Source: an uncultured Catenibacterium sp. (GTDB lineage: Bacteria; Bacillota_I; Bacilli_A; Erysipelotrichales; Coprobacillaceae). From it: a DNA stretch of 64,000 nt. The position numbers and the translations under genes were made by a program. Location of the stretch: assembly GCA_900540685.1 (NCBI GenBank), contig UQGS01000002.1, forward strand, positions 1 to 64,000, in the 5' to 3' direction. The stretch's first letter is position 1, and every line of letters begins with the position of its first letter. This document shows, piece after piece, positions 8,457-17,694 of the stretch. The notes below the pieces were generated by a model, which did no database searches, had not been told where the DNA came from, and worked only from the letters and a program-made list of their open reading frames with translations.

Positions 8457-10752
8457 AAGTAGTTCTCGCAATGATTTCATCCTGTAATTTACCAGCAAGT
8501 TCTACAAAGTAAGCTGTATAGCCAGCAACACGGATAGTAAGCGAACGATGTCTTTCAGGATGGACTTTCGCATCTAATAAATCTTTTTTATTCACGACAT
8601 TGAACTGAATATGAGGGACATGTAAGTCTACAAATGCACGAAGGAAGTTTTCAAACTTCATACGTCCTGTTTCTGTTTTAAAGAAGTCTGGTAAGAACTT
8701 CATATTGAGTAATCCCCCATTGGTTGTGAGATCATCATCGAGTTTAGAGACTGATTTCAAGACAGCAGTTGGTCCAGCTAAGTCTCTACCATAGACAGGT
8801 GACATACCACCATCTGCAAGAGGGGTATAAGCGTTTCTACCATCCGGAGAAGCACCTACATTCTCACCCATAGGAACATGTGCTGAAACAGTATACATAC
8901 CTGTATGAATAGGACCACCGCGGTAATTCTTATACTCTTTCATCTTATTTCTAAAATAACGTGCCCATTTAGCCCCACATTCATCTACCCAGGTGATATC
9001 GTTACCATATTTAGGAACTTTATTTAAAAGCATAGCTTGTGTAATTTCGTGTCCTTTAAAATCATCCTGTAAAGCTGTGAGCAGTTCTTTTGAATCTAAT
9101 AGATGATCTTCATAGACAAGCTTCTTAATAGCAGCAAGAGAATCCGCTAAGTTTGCAATCTGAATCATCTGAATACCGGATAAATTATATTTAGCGCCAC
9201 CTCTTGTAACATCCATACCTTTTTCTAAACAATCATCAATGACACATGATAAAAAGGCAGTCGGTAAGCATTCCTGGTGAACTTTTTCTACAACTTCTTC
9301 TGCTTTCATCATCATCTCAATAAAGTAATCAATCTGAATCTTAAAGGCTTTTTCTAACTGTTCATATGTCTTATATGTTTCTAGTGACCCCATATCTAAA
9401 CCAAGTTTCTGTCCAGTTAATAAACATTTCCCATGATTTAAAGTAAGTTCCAATGCCTTATTGAGGTTAAACATGGCTGCATCACTCCAGCCTAGGTTAT
9501 TACCATGAGTAGTCAATTCTACGCATCCTACAATCGCATAATTCAAAGCATCCTCATGGCTGATACCAAGTCTTTCCATCGCAGGAATAATGGCTTCATC
9601 ATTAAAGAACTGAGGCATACCACTTCCTAATGCCACGACTTCAATCGCTTTCTGCATGAGTTCATGAGATGTATTCTTATTGAGTCTTACTGACAAGTTA
9701 GGCTGAGGAAGACATAATTCTTTCTGTGCTTCTAGACAAAGCATGGATAAATCATTATATGTATCCTGTCCATTAGCGTCTAAACCACCTACCGCAATAT
9801 TGAATCCAATTGGGAATCCTGCAAAGTATTTGGCTGAATTACTGTTACGAAGATAAACAATCTGGTTAAACTTCAACCAAAGGCATTCTAATATTTCTAA
9901 TGCATCCTCTTTTGTGATAAGTCCTTCTTTTAAATCATGCTCATAATAAGGGTAAAGATATTGATCCATACGTCCTGGTGAGAATGAAGACGCATTGGAT
10001 TCCATATGTAAGATAACAAATAGGAACCATAAAGACTGTACGGCTTCATGGAATGTTTTTGGAGGTCTTTGAGATAAAGAGAGGCAGTTATCTGCAACAC
10101 GCTTTAAGTCATCACTCTCATGATATTCAGGCATTGAGATAATATAGTCATGATATCTCTTCATGAAAGTGATTGCCCCTTCTAATACAAGTTTCGTACA
10201 TGTATAGAATTCGGATTCTTGTTTTTCATTAATCTTATCTAATAGTCCCTGCGGTCCATACTTTAACCATAAAGCAGAATCAGGACAGATATGACCCTGT
10301 GCGTGGTCTTTCTGATTGATCTTTACAACTTTACTGATCTGATTGATTTCCTGACCATAACGTGATCTAATGACATCCTCCATAGAATGTCCTTTCCAGT
10401 ATGGATAAATCGTTTCTCTAAATTCTTTGATATCTTCAGTTCTCACTTCAAAGCGGTCCTGAGGACGAGTAGGAAGTGTTTCAAACTCTTTATCAACCCA
10501 TGAGCATCCACTTTCAGGGAATACGACACCCGCACGTACACCTTTTGTACGATTTCCAACAATCAATTCCTCTTTTTCAACACCAATTTCTATTTCTTCT
10601 AAAGCTGCTTTTAAAGAGAGGGCACGTTTCATAGGAACAGAAAGAGTTTCATTCTCTTTATAAATACGTGTTATGATACGCGCTTGTTCAATAGATGCAT
10701 AACGTTTTTCATCAAGCATCTTCTCTTTTAATATTGTGATTCTGTTTCTCAT
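8443..10752 (-). CDS. Glycyl radical enzyme, PflD/dehydratase-like
   Basis: A 769-residue oxygen-sensitive radical enzyme. The C-terminal glycyl loop RVAGYTAYF carries the radical Gly744, and the active-site Cys410 is followed by Glu412 (GCVEL). The C-x-E pattern is that of eliminases/dehydratases such as glycerol dehydratase rather than of pyruvate formate-lyase, which has adjacent cysteines. I place the start at the ATG at 10752, which has AAGGAGAG nine bases upstream; a longer in-frame N-terminus lacks support. Context (activase, FSA-type aldolase, RpiR regulator) suggests a sugar-phosphate or anhydrosugar-phosphate substrate. Transcribed from its own promoter. Confidence 0.93.
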   Translation of the reverse strand: MRNRITILKEKMLDEKRYASIEQARIITRIYKENETLSVPMKRALSLKAALEEIEIGVEKEELIVGNRTKGVRAGVVFPESGCSWVDKEFETLPTRPQDRFEVRTEDIKEFRETIYPYWKGHSMEDVIRSRYGQEINQISKVVKINQKDHAQGHICPDSALWLKYGPQGLLDKINEKQESEFYTCTKLVLEGAITFMKRYHDYIISMPEYHESDDLKRVADNCLSLSQRPPKTFHEAVQSLWFLFVILHMESNASSFSPGRMDQYLYPYYEHDLKEGLITKEDALEILECLWLKFNQIVYLRNSNSAKYFAGFPIGFNIAVGGLDANGQDTYNDLSMLCLEAQKELCLPQPNLSVRLNKNTSHELMQKAIEVVALGSGMPQFFNDEAIIPAMERLGISHEDALNYAIVGCVELTTHGNNLGWSDAAMFNLNKALELTLNHGKCLLTGQKLGLDMGSLETYKTYEQLEKAFKIQIDYFIEMMMKAEEVVEKVHQECLPTAFLSCVIDDCLEKGMDVTRGGAKYNLSGIQMIQIANLADSLAAIKKLVYEDHLLDSKELLTALQDDFKGHEITQAMLLNKVPKYGNDITWVDECGAKWARYFRNKMKEYKNYRGGPIHTGMYTVSAHVPMGENVGASPDGRNAYTPLADGGMSPVYGRDLAGPTAVLKSVSKLDDDLTTNGGLLNMKFLPDFFKTETGRMKFENFLRAFVDLHVPHIQFNVVNKKDLLDAKVHPERHRSLTIRVAGYTAYFVELAGKLQDEIIARTTYDNI

Positions 10753-10774
10753 ACTTTCTCTCCTTTTCACCTTA

Positions 10775-10802
10775 ATTATACTTATAGAATTATTGTTTTC
10801 AA
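10775..10802 (-). promoter_or_regulatory. Promoter of the glycyl radical enzyme operon
   Basis: On the minus strand TTGAAA (10797-10802) and a consensus TATAAT (10775-10780) are separated by 16 nt, ending about 22 bases before the start codon of the radical enzyme. Confidence 0.7.
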
Positions 10803-10825
10803 TACTTTTATTATTGTTTTTAATA
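10791..10825. promoter_or_regulatory. Two operator-like sites, probably for RpiR
   Basis: TATTG-N4-CAATA (10791-10804) is a perfect dyad overlapping the -35 hexamer. A near copy TATTG-N4-TAATA follows at 10812-10825. Their starts are 21 bp apart, two helical turns, so two dimers would bind the same DNA face. Assignment to the adjacent RpiR regulator is inference. Confidence 0.45.
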
Positions 10826-10854
10826 ATTAAAAAGGCATGCATCACCTGCATACC
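10822..10854 (-). terminator. Terminator between the RpiR gene and the radical enzyme operon
   Basis: On the minus strand an 8-bp stem (10847-10854 with 10834-10841, loop of 5, one G-U) is followed by a five-T tract. It begins right at the RpiR stop codon and separates the two transcription units. Confidence 0.75.
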
Positions 10855-11703
10855 TTATATCTTATCTCCAGCAATCAAATCTTCATGCTTCGCGCTCTTA
10901 ACATGTGCATCTTCTTTCATAGTTGTTAAGAAAAGATAGAGTATTTCTATTACTGCAGTAGCAGTTACACGAGAGAAACAATATCCTTCTAAATAAACCT
11001 TCTCACGTGTGGCTGTAGTGATATGATAATCACTTTCTAACGCAATGGATGACTTATCACTATTCGTAATAGAAAGTGTTGTCGCTCCCTGATGACCTGC
11101 TTCTTTAATCGCAGTTAAGACACCTGAAGATTCTCCTGAGTTACTAATCGCAATGACCATATCTTCTTTTGAAACATTGAGAATCATACCAAGTTCTGTT
11201 TCTAATATAGAAGAGGATGAACTAGGAATACCAATCTGATTGAATTTAAAACAACCATCTAACGCAACAGGTACAGTATTTCCTACTGCCACAAAATAGA
11301 TATGTCTTGATTTCAATATACACTCAAGTATTTCATCAAGTTTATTTGATTTCATCATCGTGATCGTCTGTGTGAGTTCTTCTACCTTATTGGCAAGAAT
11401 ACTATCCAATGAATTATTAACATCATTAATAGAAATACGATTAGAAATAGTAGTATTACTAGAAGGTATTTCTACAAGTTCCTGCGCAAGAGATATTTTT
11501 AAATGATGGAATCCTTTTAATCCTATACGTTTACAAAAGCGAGAGACAGAGGCCTCACTTGCACCGCTGGCCTGTGAGAGTTCTCCTACTGTCATATTGA
11601 CCACTTCACTTGTATGATGCATGATGTATTTCGCAATCTTCTTTTCTGAATCAAAGAAATGATCATAGGATGAATAGATTTCATCAATAACGTTCTTAGG
11701 CAT
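10855..11703 (-). CDS. RpiR-family transcriptional regulator (HTH + SIS)
   Basis: A 282-residue regulator with an N-terminal RpiR helix-turn-helix (about 1-75; ASEASVSRFCKRIGL is the recognition region) and a C-terminal SIS domain (about 125-255; AISNSGESSG is the phosphosugar-binding loop). SIS domains of this family sense phosphosugars. It lies directly upstream of the radical enzyme operon, whose promoter carries paired dyads, so it is the likely controller. Its Shine-Dalgarno follows the ABC transporter stop within a 11-nt gap, so it is probably also co-transcribed with that gene. Confidence 0.9.
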   Translation of the reverse strand: MPKNVIDEIYSSYDHFFDSEKKIAKYIMHHTSEVVNMTVGELSQASGASEASVSRFCKRIGLKGFHHLKISLAQELVEIPSSNTTISNRISINDVNNSLDSILANKVEELTQTITMMKSNKLDEILECILKSRHIYFVAVGNTVPVALDGCFKFNQIGIPSSSSSILETELGMILNVSKEDMVIAISNSGESSGVLTAIKEAGHQGATTLSITNSDKSSIALESDYHITTATREKVYLEGYCFSRVTATAVIEILYLFLTTMKEDAHVKSAKHEDLIAGDKI

Positions 11704-11714
11704 AATTTTCTCCT

Positions 11715-14700
11715 TTAATCTGTACGTAATGCTTTGACAGGATCCTCTTTAGCTGCTTTACGAGATGGAATAAGTCCTCCTAGTAATGTCAATCCAATAC
11801 TTAATAATATAAGAATAATCGCACCACTTACTGGCAGCATCGCATTAATAGAGGTCTGGTTGGATACATTATGAATAATTATATTAGTTGGAACGAGTAG
11901 AATCAAGGTAATACCTATACCCATGAGTCCTGATAATAAACCAATGATAAATGTTTCTGCGTTAAATACCTGTGAAATATTATGTTTAGACGCACCAATG
12001 GCACGTAGTATTCCTATTTCCTTCTTTCTCTCTAATACACTGATATAAGTAATAACACCAATCATGATTGAAGAGACAACGAGTGAAATACCTACAAAGG
12101 CAATAAGCACATAACTGATAACATCTACAATATCAGTCACTGAAGACATGAGTGTACCTACAACATCTGTATAAGTAATCACTTTATCTTCATCTATCTT
12201 TTTCATCTTCTCATTATAATGGTCTAAATAATTAAGGACTGACTGTTTCTTTTCAAAGTCTTGAGGATAAATACTAATACTACTTGGATCATCAAAGCTA
12301 CAATAACCGAATTTCTTCATATTATTATCATAGCTTGACTGTTCTGTATTCATCATTGATTTTAAAAGTTCAGTCATATCCGTACTATCTCTATTCATTT
12401 TAATAGCCTGTTTAAAGACATCTGGATTAAAAGTAAATGCCTGCGAGAATGATGTAGAAAGACTTTTAGAGACACTTTGCATATACCCTGCCATAATAGT
12501 ATTCAACTGTTCTTCTAGATGATTGTCTTTGATGACTTTATTAATAAACTGATTAATGACCTGCTTAGAATCCTCTGAATTGAGATAGTTCATCATACTA
12601 TTCTGTAATCCTAGTGTAAATGAATTGATATCTTCTTTTGCATAATTACTAAAGTCATCTGCCACATTCTTCATGATTTTCTGCATCTGTTCTTCAGTGA
12701 TCTTTATTTCACCATTTTCTTTAATTGCATCATCAATACCTTTCTTAATAATATCTGATGCTCTTTGGGATTGAAGATAATTTTGAACCACCTCATTTAA
12801 ATTTTCTGCTTCTTTTAAAGGATGCTCCTTTAAATAATCGTTATAACCTGAAGTAAGAGTGGACATAAAAGCACTTGCATCTGTATCAGAAATATCAATC
12901 TTAATCTGGCTTAATACCTGTGACAAGTCCATTTGTGGCATGGACATATTCACCTTGCTTGTATCAAACTGAAATGCATTCTTTAGTGCATTATTGTCTA
13001 CTTGAAACATAGAAGATAAATCAAATGACTTTTGAGACTGATCATTAAAAGATTGTCCAGTAATCACATTTATATTTTTGTTTTCTAGCTGCTCTTTAAC
13101 TATCTGACTATTACTCGCATCTTTAATAGTAGAAGTGCCAAGTGAGTAAGGATAATAAATACCCATAGAAAGCATGGAAGCGTTAGTGGATTCTTTAGGC
13201 TGTACAACACCAACAATCTTTAAATCACTGCCATTTTGTACAAGTGAATGAATATAGTTTGTATCATTACTTTTATCTTTATATACCTTATATGTATCAT
13301 CATATTGGTAATAAGAGGATGCGTTAACCACTTTAAAAGTAATACCTAATAAATCTTTATAACGATACCCTTGTTTGCCTGTTGTTACTTTAACACTTTT
13401 CTCTTCACTAAAAGCCTCTAACATCTGGTCTAATTGTGCGGGATCTCTTAAACCTAATGTATACAGCACAAAATCACTGATACCACCTTTTTTAGAAAGA
13501 ACCAATACACATTCATTTATATTTTTAGGCCAGTGACCTGCTTTTACATCATATTGATCATCATATAAAGAAGCATGAGATGGCAAAGAATAGAAGACAT
13601 TCGTATTCATCATACTGTTCATCATAGAATTAGTACTTGTACCCATACCAAGTTTCTTCATAGTCGCATCTGGGTTAACTTGTCTTATACCATATTGATC
13701 ATTTGTATAAATCTGTGGTGAAATACCATAATCATATTCTACAGCACGCGCATATTGATTGATTTCCTTATGATCCTCTATATAAGATTTCAAGCTCTTT
13801 AAGTCATTTGAACCAATCTTAGAGAACATATTCTCCATCATATCAACAACCTTGACTTCACTATTGTTTTTCTTAGTTGGTTCACCCATCATCGCACTCA
13901 TATCAATACCTGTCGATTGAATAGAGAGAGGATATTCTGATAATGTTTCTTTTTCAATAGATGAGATATAAGCATTCACACCTGTAGAAATAGAAAGAAT
14001 AAGCGCAATTCCAATAATACCAATAGAACCAGCAAATGATGTGAGGATGGTGCGGGCTTTTTTTGTCTTAAGGTTATTAAAGCTAAGCATTAATGCGGTT
14101 AGGAAGTTCATGGATGTCTTTCCAAGATTTTTATGAACAGGCTTTTCTTCTTTAATAGATACTGGATTAGAATCAGAGACTATCACACCATCCTTAAGAT
14201 TTACAATACGATTAGCATACATATGTGCAAGTTCTGGGTTATGAGTGACCATGACTACAAGTTTTTCTTTAGCTACCTGTTTCAATAAATCCATAACCTG
14301 GATACTCGTTTCACTATCAAGTGCACCTGTAGGTTCATCAGCAAGTAAAATATCAGGATTATTCACTAAAGCACGGGCAATAGCCACTCTTTGCATCTGT
14401 CCACCTGATAACTGATGGGGAAGCTTATGAGACTGTTCTCCAAGTCCTACTTGAGTCAGTGCCTGTTTGGCACGACGCGTTCTTTCTTCTCTAGAAACAC
14501 CTGAAATTGTAAGAGCGAGTTCTACATTCGCAAGAATGGTCTGATGGGGAATCAGATTATAACTTTGGAAAATAAAACCTATTGTATGATTACGATAAGA
14601 ATCCCAATCCTTATCTTTATATTGTTTTGTAGAAATACCATTGATGATAAGATCTCCTGAATCATATTGATCTAAGCCACCAATCACATTTAATAAAGTT

Positions 14701-14834
14701 GTTTTTCCTGAACCAGAAGGTCCTAGAATAGCGACAAATTCATTATCTCTTAAACATAGAGAGACATGATCAAGTGCTGTCTGAGTAAGTTCACCTGTAT
14801 GATATTGTTTGCATACATCTTTAATTGTCAGCAT
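11715..14834 (-). CDS. ABC transporter, ATPase-permease fusion (MacB/FtsX type)
   Basis: A 1039-residue membrane protein with an N-terminal LolD/MacB-like ATPase (about 1-225: Walker A GPSGSGKTT, signature LSGGQ, Walker B LLADEPTG), one transmembrane segment after it (about 260-290), a very large extracytoplasmic region rich in Met, Ser and Asn (about 290-900), and an FtsX-type three-helix C-terminus (about 900-1035). Such proteins usually act as mechanotransmission pumps for peptides, lipoproteins or antimicrobials; the substrate is unknown. Start at the ATG at 14834, with AAGGAG nine bases upstream. The next gene is the RpiR regulator. Confidence 0.88.
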   Translation of the reverse strand: MLTIKDVCKQYHTGELTQTALDHVSLCLRDNEFVAILGPSGSGKTTLLNVIGGLDQYDSGDLIINGISTKQYKDKDWDSYRNHTIGFIFQSYNLIPHQTILANVELALTISGVSREERTRRAKQALTQVGLGEQSHKLPHQLSGGQMQRVAIARALVNNPDILLADEPTGALDSETSIQVMDLLKQVAKEKLVVMVTHNPELAHMYANRIVNLKDGVIVSDSNPVSIKEEKPVHKNLGKTSMNFLTALMLSFNNLKTKKARTILTSFAGSIGIIGIALILSISTGVNAYISSIEKETLSEYPLSIQSTGIDMSAMMGEPTKKNNSEVKVVDMMENMFSKIGSNDLKSLKSYIEDHKEINQYARAVEYDYGISPQIYTNDQYGIRQVNPDATMKKLGMGTSTNSMMNSMMNTNVFYSLPSHASLYDDQYDVKAGHWPKNINECVLVLSKKGGISDFVLYTLGLRDPAQLDQMLEAFSEEKSVKVTTGKQGYRYKDLLGITFKVVNASSYYQYDDTYKVYKDKSNDTNYIHSLVQNGSDLKIVGVVQPKESTNASMLSMGIYYPYSLGTSTIKDASNSQIVKEQLENKNINVITGQSFNDQSQKSFDLSSMFQVDNNALKNAFQFDTSKVNMSMPQMDLSQVLSQIKIDISDTDASAFMSTLTSGYNDYLKEHPLKEAENLNEVVQNYLQSQRASDIIKKGIDDAIKENGEIKITEEQMQKIMKNVADDFSNYAKEDINSFTLGLQNSMMNYLNSEDSKQVINQFINKVIKDNHLEEQLNTIMAGYMQSVSKSLSTSFSQAFTFNPDVFKQAIKMNRDSTDMTELLKSMMNTEQSSYDNNMKKFGYCSFDDPSSISIYPQDFEKKQSVLNYLDHYNEKMKKIDEDKVITYTDVVGTLMSSVTDIVDVISYVLIAFVGISLVVSSIMIGVITYISVLERKKEIGILRAIGASKHNISQVFNAETFIIGLLSGLMGIGITLILLVPTNIIIHNVSNQTSINAMLPVSGAIILILLSIGLTLLGGLIPSRKAAKEDPVKALRTD

Positions 14835-14994
14835 CTTTCTCAACTCCTTTTTAATATCATAGCATAATATATCATGTATAATAATAAACATTTTTCGTGT
14901 ATTTTATATTAACCCCTTGTAAAAGGTGTTGTCGAAAGGTTACATAACGCATTTTAATTTAAAATAGTATATAATATGCGTAGAGGTGATAAAT

Positions 14995-15246
14995 ATGAGA
15001 TCTTATTTATATGTTTATACAATAAAAAAAGAAGAATCTAAAGATATGTTTCTAAGAATATGTCATTCTATAGAAGTATCTTTAAAACCTTCCTTTATTG
15101 AAAAGCTGATTGTAGATTTTGACAAATCACGCATTCAGCGTTATATGTTCCCTAATAATCGTATATTACTCTATGATGATGTTTTATCAGATAGTGTTGT
15201 GATACAAACTGACCAGCCTTTTGAGCTTTCTACTTTAAAGGTATAA
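14995..15246 (+). CDS. Small protein of unknown function
   Basis: An 83-residue protein I do not recognise. The ATG at 14995 has GAGGTGA five bases upstream, and TATAAT is at 14970-14975. It begins RSYLYVYTIKKEESKD, has no signal peptide or membrane segment, and ends with a run of alternating hydrophobic residues (RILLYDD, SVVIQTD), suggesting a small alpha/beta fold. It is the only plus-strand gene between the ABC transporter and the Mo/Se locus, and its 3' end overlaps the converging yqeC-xdhC gene by 17 nt with no terminator visible. Confidence 0.6.
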   Translation: MRSYLYVYTIKKEESKDMFLRICHSIEVSLKPSFIEKLIVDFDKSRIQRYMFPNNRILLYDDVLSDSVVIQTDQPFELSTLKV

Positions 15247-16597
15247 ACAATACATCATTACGACCACCACAGATCATACCAAGCTTTGCGCCTTCTTTGT
15301 TACTCAATTCATAAAGATGAGAACGGATACCTTCTTCATTTCTTGCATCAAGTATTGCCTGATATTCTACACGTCCTCCGCCAATTGTTTCAATGATTCT
15401 TTCATCTGTGACAAGCATCATGCTGCCTACACCGCGGGGTGCAGACCCTTCTTTGGATGTAATAATACAAAGAGTCCCTTTTTCTTTTGTATGATATAAA
15501 TCACTTGTCATTGTAGAAAACTGATGGGTATTTTTAACTTGAATGATTTCAGCCATAATACTTATCGCAATTTCTGCAGGTGTTTGTGAATTGATTGAAA
15601 GACCAATAGGTGCATGAACTTGTTTTAATAAAGATTCATCATAACCTTCTTCTATTAAGGCATCCATCGTCTTCTTTACTTTACCTTTGCTGCCAATCAT
15701 CCCTATATAGAGCGCTTTTTGGTTAAGTGCCTTTTTAAGGCAGATTTTATCATCCTTATGACCTCTTGTCACAATCACATAACATGTATTCTCCTCTTTT
15801 GGAAAATACTGTTCTGCCTCTTCATAGTTGACACAATGAACTTCCTGTGCCTTTGTAAAGATGTTCTTATTCGCAAATTCTTCACGATTATCAATGACTA
15901 TTGTATAGAAATCTAATAAATGGGCTGTTTTTTCTACATATTGTGAGACATGTCCTGCACCCAATAATACTAATTTAGGCTGAGGCATGAACCACTCTTT
16001 TTGTATACACGAGATATCTACGTTATGTTCTATTAAAGAAGCCAAAGCTCTTTGATATAATCCTTCCGGCTGTTTGACTTCTATAACTGCATCAGGATAT
16101 CTCTTCAAATAATATCTCACAAGCTGCTGAATAAGTGCGCCATCTACTATTCTATCTGGATCAAGGTCTAATAGTTCATAACGATGTACAACATCCTTGA
16201 CTCGTTTTCCTAATCCTTTCATAGAAGTAATCAAAATAATTTGATCTGTATCCTCATCAATGACAGGCTCATAATCAGCTGGTACTTTAAGAGGTAATCC
16301 TCTAGAGCCATCTGCTTCAATCAATACGACATCTACTTCTTTTTTTAATTGATTGAGTAAATCCTGATCTAAAGCCTTAATCTTATATTCATCAAAACGA
16401 TTTCCTGCAAAGGCATAGCCTTTGTTTTTTATTTCTTCCTGAATTTCTTTATAAGTTGGATCAACTAAAGTATCTTCTTCTATATGCATATGTGTAGAAG
16501 TAGTCATGAAAACTGTTTTTCCTTCTTCTTTATACTTAAGAAGCAGTTCCTTCATATGTGTTGTTTTTCCACCTGACCCAATAATACTAATGATCAT
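15230..16597 (-). CDS. YqeC-XdhC fusion, selenium-dependent molybdenum hydroxylase maturation
   Basis: A 455-residue three-part protein. Residues 1-205 match YqeC, with GSGGKTT (7-13) and LIEADGSRGLPLK (92-104). Residues 207-352 are the XdhC Rossmann domain (LVLLGAGHVSQYV; HAPIGLSINSQTPAEIA). Residues 370-455 are the XdhC/CoxI domain (GSAPRGVGSMMLV, ETIGGGRVEYQA, ending MICGG). In ordinary XdhC the CoxI part precedes the Rossmann part, so the order is permuted here. XdhC protects and sulfurates the molybdenum cofactor before insertion into hydroxylases; YqeC is tied to the selenium form. It overlaps the upstream aminotransferase by 4 nt. Confidence 0.88.
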   Translation of the reverse strand: MIISIIGSGGKTTHMKELLLKYKEEGKTVFMTTSTHMHIEEDTLVDPTYKEIQEEIKNKGYAFAGNRFDEYKIKALDQDLLNQLKKEVDVVLIEADGSRGLPLKVPADYEPVIDEDTDQIILITSMKGLGKRVKDVVHRYELLDLDPDRIVDGALIQQLVRYYLKRYPDAVIEVKQPEGLYQRALASLIEHNVDISCIQKEWFMPQPKLVLLGAGHVSQYVEKTAHLLDFYTIVIDNREEFANKNIFTKAQEVHCVNYEEAEQYFPKEENTCYVIVTRGHKDDKICLKKALNQKALYIGMIGSKGKVKKTMDALIEEGYDESLLKQVHAPIGLSINSQTPAEIAISIMAEIIQVKNTHQFSTMTSDLYHTKEKGTLCIITSKEGSAPRGVGSMMLVTDERIIETIGGGRVEYQAILDARNEEGIRSHLYELSNKEGAKLGMICGGRNDVLFIPLK

Positions 16598-17694
16598 TCC
16601 TCAATCGCTTCCTTTAAGACATCAATGACAGTATTGACTTCTTCCATACTATTCATAAATGATAAGCTGAAGCGTACAATACCTCTTTCTACTGTATTAA
16701 GATGTGTATGCATCAGTGGTGCACAATGAGCACCACAGCGTGTAATAATATCATATTTATAACTTAAGACATCACTGATCTTAGATGAATCATAATCTTC
16801 AAGATTAAAGGCAATGATCGGTGTATGTCTACAGGTATCATAATCACAATAAAAAGTTATACCAGGAATAGTCTTCATTCCTTGATAGAGTGCATCAAAT
16901 AATTCTTTTTCTTTCTTTTCTATTTCTTCTTGATGTTCAAGTAAATAAGTCATACCTGCATTTAGAGAGGCAATACCGGGTATGTTCAATGTTCCTGCTT
17001 CCAGGTGTTCAGGATAACTATCAGGCTGTTTTTTATTAAAGGAATCTATCCCAGTTCCACCTGTCTTAAGTGGGCGGATGAATACATCTGTATTAACACA
17101 GATTCCTCCTACCCCGCTTATTCCAAGTAATGCTTTATGACCACTAAAAGTAAGCAGGTCAATATGAGATTTCTGCATATCAATAGATATATGACCTGCA
17201 CTTTGTGCACTATCAACCACAAATAGGATGTGATGTTCATAGGCTAACTGACCAATGGCATCTATATCATAGAGTTCACCTGTCACATTAGAACTATGCG
17301 TCATAACAATCATCTTTGTGTCTTCTCTTATTTCTTTAAGAATATCTTCCTTATAAGGTGCTGTAACAGTTAAATCAACACCTATTTGACGAAGTGGTCT
17401 TAATACAGAATTATGTTCCGCATAAGTCGTAATAACATGATCATCCTTTGATAAGATTCCTTTTAAACATGTATTCAAGCTTTCTGTATTACCACTATTG
17501 AATATAACATGATCAAAAGAAGGAAGATTGAAATAATCCGCAATAAGCTTACGTGTAGAATATAAAAGACGGTCTGTCTTAAAAGCACCCGTACTTCTTT
17601 GTGCATTCATATGATGCTCAAGTGCATCCATCACTGCCTGTTTGACAGAAGGCAGCTTAGGAAAACTAGTTGCCCCTTGATCAAGATAAATCAT
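16594..17694 (-). CDS. Class V aminotransferase, cysteine desulfurase-like (EF2568 family)
   Basis: A 366-residue PLP enzyme of the cysteine desulfurase/selenocysteine lyase fold. The PLP lysine is in FSGHKALLG (about 182) and the active-site cysteine in the loop TRCGAHCAP (about 330). In the Enterococcus orphan-SelD locus the equivalent (EF2568) is thought to deliver sulfur or selenium to the molybdenum cofactor. It overlaps yqeB by 14 nt upstream and the YqeC-XdhC gene by 4 nt downstream. Whether it acts on cysteine or selenocysteine cannot be read from the sequence. Confidence 0.88.
   Translation of the reverse strand: MIYLDQGATSFPKLPSVKQAVMDALEHHMNAQRSTGAFKTDRLLYSTRKLIADYFNLPSFDHVIFNSGNTESLNTCLKGILSKDDHVITTYAEHNSVLRPLRQIGVDLTVTAPYKEDILKEIREDTKMIVMTHSSNVTGELYDIDAIGQLAYEHHILFVVDSAQSAGHISIDMQKSHIDLLTFSGHKALLGISGVGGICVNTDVFIRPLKTGGTGIDSFNKKQPDSYPEHLEAGTLNIPGIASLNAGMTYLLEHQEEIEKKEKELFDALYQGMKTIPGITFYCDYDTCRHTPIIAFNLEDYDSSKISDVLSYKYDIITRCGAHCAPLMHTHLNTVERGIVRFSLSFMNSMEEVNTVIDVLKEAIEE

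Noticed and set aside
14926..14949. A second ModE-type site near the small gene at 14995
   Set aside because: Only one half-site (ATAACG) is present; the matching CGTTAT 12 bases away is absent.
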